Assembly: GCA_021443625.1 (NCBI GenBank)
Contig: JABUTP010000044.1
Coordinates: 14,337 to 21,805 of the forward strand
DNA length: 7,469 bases
Source of the DNA: Bacteroidales bacterium
Lineage (GTDB): Bacteria > Bacteroidota > Bacteroidia > Bacteroidales > UBA932
Reading direction: 5' to 3'
Shown: piece after piece, positions 1 through 5,753 of the stretch
How the letters are laid out: each line of letters begins with the position of its first letter
Position numbering within the stretch: position 1 is the first letter of the stretch
Position numbers and translations under genes: made by a program
The notes under the pieces: generated by a model
Databases searched by the model: none
What the model saw: only the letters and a program-made list of their open reading frames with translations
Told to the model about the DNA's origin: nothing

Positions 1-947
1 AGCATCTCCCTCTGGCTTGCAGTCAGTTTCTCCACATCACTCATAAACATTGGGGCGTTGGTGTCAATGACACGTCTAAAGGCGCAGGTCATAATCTCTT
101 CAGTAACCATACTTTCCGTATCAGACCACACAAAATAACTCAACTGCTGAAGATACCAGGAGTGGCATTCCGCAAGTTGGCATATCTTCTCAGAAAATTC
201 CTCGCTGATCGATTTGCCGGTCTTACTAAAGCCGTTCACTATGAACGGTACCCAATCCTTCCGTGCAATCTTGCCCAAAAACATCGTTTCAGAAAACCGA
301 TAGAAAGGTTTTTGGGAATCGTTGAAAATTTCCAACATCATGTGCTTCTTGCTTCCATAAAAACAGTAGGACACATTGCTGTGGTGCTGCCATTCTGAAC
401 GCATTTTTCCTTCAAGTTCTGCATATCCATCCATTTCTGCCAACTGCTGAAACTCATCTATGCATACGATGATTCGTATCCCCTTGTCCCTTGCAATCTT
501 TTCCGGAAGATTCAGAATCTGAGACTGATTCCCCTTCAGCGGCTCATAACGGAAGTTAATAGTCAGAATATCATTAAGACCATCTGATACTGTAAGGCCG
601 GGAATGATGCCGCCAAGGTACTTCTTGACATCACTCCATGCCTTTTCAATCTTGTTGCTCGCGCATGAAATTACGGCAGAGGCAAACTTTGAATAGAAAT
701 CTTCAATGTTATCGATGCTGAATGCGTCAAGATAACAGACCCTGACATCCTTCTTTTCCATCATAAGTTCATCCATGGCCATCTTCACGAGTGAAGACTT
801 TCCCCACCTTCTTGGAGAAATCAAGGATACATTGATGCCGGAATACAACATCTGCTTGAGCGATGCCCGTTCTGCCACCCTATCAATGAAATTGTCTCTG
901 GTAGCGAGTCTGCCGTATTGGAAAGGTGATTCTGTCATATTACGCAT
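1..947 (-). CDS. Archaeal-type AAA ATPase, C-terminus cut by the window edge
   Basis: This frame is open from an ATG at 947 to the left edge (about 315 residues) with no stop, so the C-terminus is missing. An in-frame ATG three codons later, at 938, is an alternative start; an in-frame stop lies just upstream of 947. Numbering from 938, the Walker A loop is SPRRWGKSS at residues 41-49 and the Walker B strand is IIVCIDE at 156-162. A sensor-like FYGSKKHMM sits at 193-201, followed by FNDSQKPFYRF. This order is typical of the archaeal ATPase family (PF01637-like), cytoplasmic P-loop ATPases of about 370-380 residues that are abundant paralogues in Bacteroidales. About 60 residues are probably missing. 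The cellular role of these proteins is poorly known; some lie in mobile or defence-related islands. The gene looks more AT-rich than the operon to its right and is separated from it by a terminator, so it is probably an independent unit. The family call is secure; the function is not. Confidence 0.5.
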   Translation of the reverse strand, partial: MRNMTESPFQYGRLATRDNFIDRVAERASLKQMLYSGINVSLISPRRWGKSSLVKMAMDELMMEKKDVRVCYLDAFSIDNIEDFYSKFASAVISCASNKIEKAWSDVKKYLGGIIPGLTVSDGLNDILTINFRYEPLKGNQSQILNLPEKIARDKGIRIIVCIDEFQQLAEMDGYAELEGKMRSEWQHHSNVSYCFYGSKKHMMLEIFNDSQKPFYRFSETMFLGKIARKDWVPFIVNGFSKTGKSISEEFSEKICQLAECHSWYLQQLSYFVWSDTESMVTEEIMTCAFRRVIDTNAPMFMSDVEKLTASQREM

Positions 948-963
948 TCTTTATGATTCTTCG

Positions 964-971
964 CAAATATA
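964..971 (-). promoter_or_regulatory. Candidate Bacteroidota -7 promoter box for the ATPase gene
   Basis: On the minus strand the sequence reads TATATTTG, which fits the Bacteroidota sigma-ABfr -7 consensus TAnnTTTG. It lies 16 bases before the first possible start codon at 947, which would leave a very short leader. No good TTTG -33 element is found at the usual spacing of about 19-21 bases; the only nearby TTTG is too close (12 bases). The AT-rich inverted repeats directly upstream occupy the place where a -33 element would be. This is a weak single-box match. Confidence 0.5.
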
Positions 972-974
972 TAA

Positions 975-994
975 ATAATACTTCAAAGTATTAT
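975..994. repeat. Perfect AT-rich inverted repeat, 9-base arms
   Basis: ATAATACTT, then CA, then AAGTATTAT: a perfect dyad with 9-base arms and a 2-base centre. It lies immediately upstream of the candidate -7 box of the ATPase gene. Its position fits an operator, but no regulator gene is visible nearby. AT-rich dyads also arise by chance, so the role is uncertain. Confidence 0.5.
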
Positions 995-1008
995 ACATCT
1001 ATGTATAA
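991..1008. repeat. Second perfect AT-rich inverted repeat, 8-base arms
   Basis: TTATACAT, then CT, then ATGTATAA: a perfect dyad with 8-base arms and a 2-base centre. It shares four bases (991-994) with the neighbouring dyad at 975-994, so the two are fused head to tail over 34 bases. The equal centre length and the overlap make a paired operator or alternative hairpins conceivable. The function is not established. Confidence 0.5.
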
Positions 1009-1033
1009 AATTCGTAAGTATAGAGGAGGGCGT

Positions 1034-1137
1034 GTGTTTGCTCTGCAAACACGGCAAGCCCGGGAGCGCGAATCATAAATCTCGCAGTGCGGAGCGGACA
1101 GGGGAGCAGGCTTTGCCTGCGTGGGGGCAGAGCCCCC
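1034..1137. repeat. GC-rich cluster of three triloop hairpins, REP-like
   Basis: Three perfect inverted repeats, each with a 3-base loop, are strung along about 100 non-coding bases. The first pairs 1034-1041 with 1045-1052 (GTGTTTGC around TCT). The second pairs 1106-1111 with 1115-1120 (GCAGGC around TTT). The third pairs 1123-1128 with 1132-1137 (GGGGGC around AGA). A weaker 4-base stem pairs 1068-1071 with 1082-1085. The stretch is much richer in G and C than the AT-rich DNA on either side and carries no plausible gene. The layout resembles dispersed palindromic intergenic repeats (REP-like elements). Whether it recurs in the genome cannot be seen from this window. Confidence 0.5.
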
Positions 1138-1172
1138 TAAAATTAAAAAGGGACACGATTTCGCGCCCCTTT
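1138..1172 (-). terminator. Intrinsic terminator at the end of the seven-gene operon
   Basis: Read on the minus strand, 1172-1162 pairs with 1157-1147 in an uninterrupted 11-pair stem (AAAGGGGCGCG with CGUGUCCCUUU) closed by an AAAU tetraloop and followed by UUAAUUUUA. Two of the pairs are G-U, which become A-C mismatches in the plus-strand transcript, so the hairpin is intact only for minus-strand transcription. It begins 21 bases after the yjbQ stop codon. This marks the downstream end of the operon. Confidence 0.5.
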
Positions 1173-1193
1173 CAATTCGTATGGTATAATACT

Positions 1194-1694
1194 TTATTCA
1201 CCGATAATCTGCACTTCGCAGACTCTCTTGCGTTCGCGAACCTGGTCCCAGTCTATGAAATAGATGTAACCGAAGTCGCCGAGGGAGAGCTGTCCGTCAA
1301 CCAATGTGATGGTTTCGGAGCGGCCAAAGAACACTGAACGCAGATGGGCGTCGGTGTTGAGACTGCCTGCGGGAACCTCATCGGGGCAGGAGAGGGCGAA
1401 CTCTATGTGTTTGGGACCCGGATGGAGGTATTGTCCTTCGGTGCGGCAGGTGGGGATGAGTCTCTCCATAATGTTGTTGAGGTCCTGCTGCAGATATTCT
1501 CTTCCGAAATAGTTCTTGTCGTGGGAGCACTCCTGAGTCATCACCGAGCAGGTGGTGTGGTGTGAATAAACAACGCAAATACCGTTTTTGATGCCGGATT
1601 CTTCAACTATCTTCTTGACAGCGTCAGTAACGTTGTGAAAATCCGGTCTGTGATCTTTCGACTGAAGGTCGATGGTTCCTCTGTAAAGTTTCAT
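1194..1694 (-). CDS. yjbQ: YjbQ/UPF0047 family protein, last gene of the operon
   Basis: The 166-residue product matches the YjbQ (UPF0047) family of small cytoplasmic proteins. Visible motifs are HTTCS at residues 46-50 followed by QE at 54-55, NTDAHLRS at 113-120, FFGRSET near 122-128, GQLSLGD at 134-140 and a C-terminal D-W-D-x-V-R segment at 148-153. The conserved histidines of the HTT and AHL motifs are present. The protein is somewhat longer than the roughly 140-residue E. coli YjbQ, with extra residues around 55-65 and 85-108. The family's physiological role is unsettled; a weak thiamine-phosphate-synthase activity has been reported for E. coli YjbQ. The start follows an A-rich leader with no Shine-Dalgarno, 37 bases after the TIM-like gene, and no internal promoter is evident there. 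Co-transcription implies a role linked to the sugar-phosphate enzymes, but that is inference. The family call is confident. Confidence 0.5.
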   Translation of the reverse strand: MKLYRGTIDLQSKDHRPDFHNVTDAVKKIVEESGIKNGICVVYSHHTTCSVMTQECSHDKNYFGREYLQQDLNNIMERLIPTCRTEGQYLHPGPKHIEFALSCPDEVPAGSLNTDAHLRSVFFGRSETITLVDGQLSLGDFGYIYFIDWDQVRERKRVCEVQIIGE

Positions 1695-1731
1695 TTTCTT
1701 GTGTTTATTTAAAAGTTTGAAATTGAATTAT

Positions 1732-2430
1732 CTAATGTGTCTCGTTCCAGGCTCGTCTGACGGCCGATATCATCTCTTCCATCGCCGCTTCGGGGTCTGC
1801 TGCCCGCATCACGCCGCTGGTGGTGCCTGTGGCGTCGGCTCCGGCGCGGATAACCTTATAGACGTCGTCACCGCACTTGATGCCGGCGGCCTGCAGAACC
1901 TGGATGTCGGGATTGACACTCTTGATGGCAGACGTGGTGGCACGTACATACTCCTCGTCGCTGGTCGTGCCGGTTCCGATGAGTTCAGACGGTTCGGCCA
2001 CGATGATGTTGGGGCCCAACTTTGCCACTGCCTCAGCCTCCCTCAGGGAGTCGGCGCATACTATCGAAACCAGTCCCACCTCGTCGGCCCGTTTTATGGC
2101 CTTGGCCATATCCGCCAGGGAGATGGGTTTCTCGGCGTGGTTGAGCATCACTGCCCGCGCTCCGGCGGCCTTTACCGCCTCCGCCAGAATGGAACCCTGT
2201 CCTCTTCCCACTTCAATGGGGTCGATGTGTTGCGCCACAAGGATAATGTTTTCCGTGGCCTGCGCCAGCATATACAAATCCGATGGCTGGGGGGTGATGA
2301 GAATCCTCACGTCATATTTTGCGGCAGCCCTGTCGGCGGCTTTTGCCAGCTTGAGCAGCCGTTCGCCGTACATATAGGCCTTGGGACCTATCTCAAAAAA
2401 GGGCGGTTCAATCTTAAAACCTGTGTACAT
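1732..2430 (-). CDS. Archaeal-type triose-phosphate isomerase paralogue
   Basis: At 232 residues the protein has the length of archaeal triose-phosphate isomerases rather than the roughly 250 of bacterial TpiA. Archaeal-like landmarks are QHIDPIEVGRGQG (67-79), LNHAEKP (96-102), VAEPSELIGTG (144-154), AAGIKCGDD (181-189) and the phosphate-binding stretch ATGTTSGVM (200-208). The catalytic His (98), the loop-6 catalytic Glu (146) and the N-terminal Lys (6) are kept. The Asn that normally precedes the lysine motif (NFK or NWK) is Gly here (GFK at 4-6). The gene starts 2 bases after the SIS gene, so translational coupling is likely. A housekeeping glycolytic role is unlikely given the context and the divergence. 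Known TIM-fold paralogues act on other short sugar phosphates, for example L-erythrulose 1-phosphate in erythritol catabolism. An aldose-ketose isomerase for a phosphorylated C3-C5 sugar is my inference. Confidence 0.5.
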   Translation of the reverse strand: MYTGFKIEPPFFEIGPKAYMYGERLLKLAKAADRAAAKYDVRILITPQPSDLYMLAQATENIILVAQHIDPIEVGRGQGSILAEAVKAAGARAVMLNHAEKPISLADMAKAIKRADEVGLVSIVCADSLREAEAVAKLGPNIIVAEPSELIGTGTTSDEEYVRATTSAIKSVNPDIQVLQAAGIKCGDDVYKVIRAGADATGTTSGVMRAADPEAAMEEMISAVRRAWNETH

Positions 2431-2432
2431 AA

Positions 2433-3038
2433 CTATTTGTTCAGTTTAGCCCCGACTGCTCCACCGGGGTGAATCAGTCCGAATTGTTCCAAAGTATAGT
2501 CGGTCATAACCATAAGGGCATTGAGCAGGGCGTCGAAGATGGCGATGGTTGCGATGTAACTCGAGGTTGCCATCGTGTTCAGGAAATCGCTCTCGCGCTC
2601 AATCTTCATAGGTATCACAATCTGCGATTTCTCGGCAAGAATGGAATTTGTGTTTTCTGTAACTCCAATCAGGGTAACCCCTTTGCGGTTGCATACGTCA
2701 ATTATGGGCAGGAGTTCCGCAGTCTTTCCTCCGCGGGATACCATAACCACTGCGTCCCCCTTTTTCATACACCCCATACCGCCGTGGACGGCTTCGGCGG
2801 GGGAAAGGAATTGGGCGCTGCGCTCGATGCAGCACAGCGAGTGGGCGAATTTTTTGGCGGCAATGCCCGATGACCCGCTGGCGCAGGTGATGATTTTGGG
2901 ACAGGTTGCCAGGACCTTTGCGGCTTCGAAGAAACTCTCTTCATCCAGATAATCGAGAATGTCCGCTATGGCTTTGCTCTCAATCAGGAGCGATTCCCTG
3001 GCCCGGGCGATGATTTCAGTCTTTGTCAGTTCACTCAT
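2433..3038 (-). CDS. SIS-domain sugar-phosphate isomerase, KpsF/GutQ-like without CBS domains
   Basis: The 201-residue protein is a single SIS (sugar isomerase) domain. It shows ASGSSGIAAKKFAHSL at 53-68, where KpsF/KdsD enzymes have G-x-G-K-S-G, then SPAEAVHGGMG at 79-89, VSRGGKTAEL at 100-109 and FGLIHPGGAVGAKL at 186-199. The His in the AVHGG motif (85) and the His in HPGG (190) match conserved histidines of arabinose-5-phosphate isomerases. Those enzymes are usually about 320 residues with two C-terminal CBS domains; here the protein ends directly after the SIS domain. The expected reaction is aldose-ketose isomerisation of a phosphosugar in the cytoplasm. KDO biosynthesis is unlikely, because the gene sits 2 bases from both the kinase and the TIM-like gene in a catabolic-looking operon. 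The substrate is unknown, and 6-phospho-3-hexuloisomerase-like activity is another possibility. Confidence 0.5.
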   Translation of the reverse strand: MSELTKTEIIARARESLLIESKAIADILDYLDEESFFEAAKVLATCPKIITCASGSSGIAAKKFAHSLCCIERSAQFLSPAEAVHGGMGCMKKGDAVVMVSRGGKTAELLPIIDVCNRKGVTLIGVTENTNSILAEKSQIVIPMKIERESDFLNTMATSSYIATIAIFDALLNALMVMTDYTLEQFGLIHPGGAVGAKLNK

Positions 3039-3040
3039 TT

Positions 3041-4408
3041 TTATCGTATTATATCTTTTATTGTAACCAATTGGTCAATGGCTTCATCTGTCGAAGCAAA
3101 CATTCCGGTACCTATGGCGCACACCATTGCGGCTCCTTTGGTGGCGAGTTCACCCGACTCCTGCAGCAGGAACGGCAGGCGGAGAGTATCGGCTTTGATC
3201 TGCAGCCAGACACGGCTTCTGGCTCCTCCTCCGGAAGGGATTATCTCACGGCACTCCCCGTCGGGGTCCAAAGATTTGACCAGTTCGGCAAGACTGACGG
3301 CGGTCGATTCCATAATGGCGCGTGCAAAATGGGCGTGACTGTGAGACTCTTTGATGCCCGTGAAACCTTCCAGCGCGGGGTATTTGTTGCAGCAGGGGAG
3401 TGCGGCCAGCCCTTCGCACCCCATCGGTACGGTGGCGGCCATATCGGACATCTGCTCGATGGGCCTTTCCGGGATATGATGCTCACGGTACCATTCGAGT
3501 GCAGTCGCGCCGTTGTTGTTGAATGATATCTGGAAATATTCCCCTTCGGCAAAACCCGGAGCGATGTCAACTCCGATGCGGGGACAGTAGGTCTTGCTGT
3601 AATTGACGCACGCAAGGACGGTGCCGGTGGATTCGCTGATGCGGTTCCCGGTGGGAACGCCGGCTCCGAGCGCCACCATATAGTGGTCGAGATTTCCGAT
3701 GAACACCTTTGTCCCTTGGGCAAGGCCTGACAAGGATGCCCCTTCGGCCGTGACAGTGCCGGCTTCGCTGCCGCAACGCAGGGGGGTGGACAACATCCCC
3801 TTGTCAATGCCGAATATATCGAGGGAGTCCTGCCACCAGGCGGCCTTACGGCAATCGAGCAGACCGGTGAGGGAGGCGGTTCCCACATCCCCGAGCCGGT
3901 TGCCGGTCAGGGAATGGACGAGGTAATCGGAGATGGTCATTATTGCGCGGGCCTTCTCCAACACCTTGGGCTCGTTCTTTCGGAACCAGTGAATCTTGGC
4001 GGGCATCGCCTCGCAACAGAGCGCGACTCCCAATCCCGTGCGGCTGAGGTAATCGGGATGTTCAAGCAGTGCGTCCAGCGGAGGACAGTCCCCTTCGGGC
4101 CGGGTGTCGGGCCACATTACAAATGGTGTCAAGGGCTGTAACTCATCGCCGAGCAGCAGGAAACTGTTGGCCTGCGACGAATATGAAACCCCGCGTATGT
4201 CCTGTGGAGAAGCCCCGGATTCGGCCAGGGCCTCGGCGATGGCATCCTTGAGATTCTTCCAGAAGGTGTTGACCTGCAGGATGCAGCGGTTGCCTTCCGT
4301 TTCCTTCCCGACAAGTGTGCGGCCAAGTCCCAGAAGATGCCCACGGCTGTCGTAGATGCCGACCTTGAAGTTGGTTGTGCCCAGGTCTATGCCTAAATAA
4401 AGATCCAT
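3041..4408 (-). CDS. FGGY-family carbohydrate kinase, xylulokinase-like
   Basis: I start the gene at the ATG at 4408, giving 455 residues. The frame stays open to 4534, but that extension would overlap the preceding gene and lies before the conserved first strand. FGGY features in order are YLGIDLGTTNFKVGIYD (4-20, phosphate-1 loop), VMWPDTR (97-103), SDYLVHSLTG (160-169), GNLDHYMVALGAG (238-250) with the likely catalytic Asp 241, SESTGTV (258-264, adenosine-binding region) and PSGGGARSRVWLQIKAD (391-407). The protein should transfer phosphate from ATP to a sugar, ketose or polyol in the cytoplasm. FGGY sequences do not reveal substrate reliably; xylulokinase is simply the closest general pattern. 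It starts 7 bases after the ceramidase-like gene and ends 2 bases before the SIS isomerase, which suggests that its product feeds that isomerase. The family is certain, the substrate unknown. Confidence 0.5.
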   Translation of the reverse strand: MDLYLGIDLGTTNFKVGIYDSRGHLLGLGRTLVGKETEGNRCILQVNTFWKNLKDAIAEALAESGASPQDIRGVSYSSQANSFLLLGDELQPLTPFVMWPDTRPEGDCPPLDALLEHPDYLSRTGLGVALCCEAMPAKIHWFRKNEPKVLEKARAIMTISDYLVHSLTGNRLGDVGTASLTGLLDCRKAAWWQDSLDIFGIDKGMLSTPLRCGSEAGTVTAEGASLSGLAQGTKVFIGNLDHYMVALGAGVPTGNRISESTGTVLACVNYSKTYCPRIGVDIAPGFAEGEYFQISFNNNGATALEWYREHHIPERPIEQMSDMAATVPMGCEGLAALPCCNKYPALEGFTGIKESHSHAHFARAIMESTAVSLAELVKSLDPDGECREIIPSGGGARSRVWLQIKADTLRLPFLLQESGELATKGAAMVCAIGTGMFASTDEAIDQLVTIKDIIR

Positions 4409-4415
4409 CTGTTTG

Positions 4416-5738
4416 CTATATTCTGTTAAGTATTTTGTCTGTGGCCTCCAGCATAAGGTATCCCGCAGAGATGTCGAAGAAAGAATTTCCGGCTTCGTAG
4501 AACCCCTTTTCGTGGGCTTCTTTGGTGACGACATATCCTTGCAGTTCCCCGTTTGCGTAGGTGATCAGAGATACGTTCCGATGGTTGCCCTTGAGCGTTA
4601 GACCAAACTCGGCAAAGACTTCGCCCGGCCATCCCACAAAACTCCAGTCGCCGACCTTGATGACATTTATCTCGGCGGGCAGACAGGTCTGATAGACGGC
4701 GCCGAGTTCGTCCTTCTCTGCAAGGGTGGCGAGTAGCAGTGCTTCCTCCGAGCCGAACCAATCGACTTCGGCTGTCCGAATCTGCTGGGGAGATGCTGAA
4801 CCATCTGTTTTTATCTTCTCAAAATAGGATTTGGCTTCGTGTCTGTGCCGGGCAGCATCCTCAACGGAAGGGAAAATGCGCTTGGGCAACTCCAAAAGGG
4901 TATGTTCCGTCTTGACGGGAACTTCGTCCGAGAAATTTATTTCTTTCAGATGGGAGATGACCGAATCGGCCACAATCTCTCCCAACCTCTGGGCTTCGGC
5001 AAATGTGTTCGCGCGGGTTACGTGACGGGGACTCTGGTCACCGGCAGTTCCTGTGAAATAGACCACGGGGCATCCGCTGCCCAACAATTCGCTCTGGAGC
5101 CTGGCTCTTGTGAAGTGCGGGAAATCCCCCGAACAAAGTTTGGAATCTTCGTGAAGCACGGTGGGGTGCATGCTGCAGACCAACATACAACCCAGATATT
5201 GCTTCGTCGCCCTGTTGCGGACAACCATCACCGGAACATCCATGTCGCGGGGGCCCGCCGGGTCGTGGCGGTTGGTGCCGACCCCGGTGGCATCAGCCAC
5301 GGCAAACGCCGCTTCTGCCGGTACGGCAGAAGCGATTGCGTTACACCCAGCCTCTATGGCGCTGTTCTCCACATACTGCAGATATTCGGGGTCAACGGGT
5401 TTGACAACCGAGTCGTTGCGGCTCATCACGATTTCTACCGTAACGGGGCCGGAGTGGGTGTGCGTGGTGGCTACGAATATATTTGAGGAAGGTATCTCCG
5501 CCCTGGCGGCAATCCCTTCCCTGATGCGGGCAACGGAAGCTTTTGTTAGATAGATGATTTCGTTGGAAATGAAGAGAGCCTGCTGCCTGCCGTCACTCAC
5601 ATAGAGTGCCGAACTGGTCAGGGGGTCGTGGGCTCCCGTACTCATCCGTTCTACGTATGGATATCCATAGAGGAACTGGGAGTTCCGGGGTGTTATGTCC
5701 CGCTCGGCGCAGCCGGCTGTCAACTTACAGTCTGACAT
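4416..5738 (-). CDS. Neutral/alkaline ceramidase-fold hydrolase, cytoplasmic short form
   Basis: The 440-residue protein matches the catalytic domain of neutral/alkaline ceramidases (PF04734-like). It opens with AGCAERDITP (8-17), followed by VATTHTHSGP (89-98), CSMHPTVLHEDSKLCSGDFP (188-207), YFTGTAGDQSP (227-237), VGWPGEVFAEFG (368-379) and a tyrosine-rich ANGELQGYVVTKEA segment (395-408). Metal ligands expected from the Pseudomonas enzyme are two His, one Glu and one Tyr. Candidates here are His 93 or 95, His 191, Glu 373 and one of Tyr 402 or Tyr 414. There is no signal peptide, and the C-terminal immunoglobulin-like domain of secreted ceramidases (about 650 residues) is absent. The protein is therefore probably a cytoplasmic amidase for a soluble N-acyl compound rather than a lipid enzyme. 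The start lies 15 bases after the NagB-like gene. The family call is good; the substrate is inferred only from its sugar-enzyme neighbours. Confidence 0.5.
   Translation of the reverse strand: MSDCKLTAGCAERDITPRNSQFLYGYPYVERMSTGAHDPLTSSALYVSDGRQQALFISNEIIYLTKASVARIREGIAARAEIPSSNIFVATTHTHSGPVTVEIVMSRNDSVVKPVDPEYLQYVENSAIEAGCNAIASAVPAEAAFAVADATGVGTNRHDPAGPRDMDVPVMVVRNRATKQYLGCMLVCSMHPTVLHEDSKLCSGDFPHFTRARLQSELLGSGCPVVYFTGTAGDQSPRHVTRANTFAEAQRLGEIVADSVISHLKEINFSDEVPVKTEHTLLELPKRIFPSVEDAARHRHEAKSYFEKIKTDGSASPQQIRTAEVDWFGSEEALLLATLAEKDELGAVYQTCLPAEINVIKVGDWSFVGWPGEVFAEFGLTLKGNHRNVSLITYANGELQGYVVTKEAHEKGFYEAGNSFFDISAGYLMLEATDKILNRI
5310..5334. repeat. Perfect 11-base inverted repeat inside a coding region
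   Basis: Bases 5310-5320 (CGCTTCTGCCG) are the exact reverse complement of 5324-5334, with only a 3-base loop (GTA on the plus strand). It lies within the ceramidase-like gene, at about residues 135-143, which encode an alanine-rich stretch (ASAVPAEAA). No U-run follows on either strand, so it is not an intrinsic terminator. A chance product of alanine codons is possible, but an 11-pair stem with a triloop would form a stable mRNA hairpin in mid-operon. Confidence 0.5.
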
Positions 5739-5753
5739 TTCTGCAAAAAACTG

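Noticed and set aside
162..398. Plus-strand open frame of 78 codons
   Set aside because: It is antisense to the ATPase gene, whose minus-strand frame carries Walker A and B motifs and is open across the whole region.
1026..1193. CRISPR array or small RNA gene in the hairpin-rich intergenic region
   Set aside because: The hairpins differ from one another in sequence and spacing and there are no regular direct repeats with spacers. No promoter for a separate RNA could be identified.
1032..1337. Plus-strand open frame of 101 codons across the hairpin cluster
   Set aside because: It runs through the palindromic repeat and terminator and then antisense into yjbQ. Its translation is low-complexity and has no family motif.
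1695..1731. Separate promoter for yjbQ
   Set aside because: The 37-base gap has an A-rich leader but no TAnnTTTG box and no TTTG on the coding strand.
1699..2472. Long plus-strand open frame of 257 codons
   Set aside because: It lies antisense to the TIM-like gene and the end of the SIS gene, and its translation has no recognisable motif. The minus-strand products show clear family motifs, so this is a shadow of a GC-rich gene.
4409..4534. N-terminal extension of the FGGY kinase to an ATG at 4534
   Set aside because: It would overlap the end of the ceramidase-like gene by 119 bases, and its residues do not resemble the family. The ATG at 4408 starts exactly at the conserved LYLGIDLGTTNFK strand.
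4839..5486. Plus-strand open frame of 215 codons
   Set aside because: It is fully antisense to the ceramidase-like gene, which has an unbroken set of family motifs.
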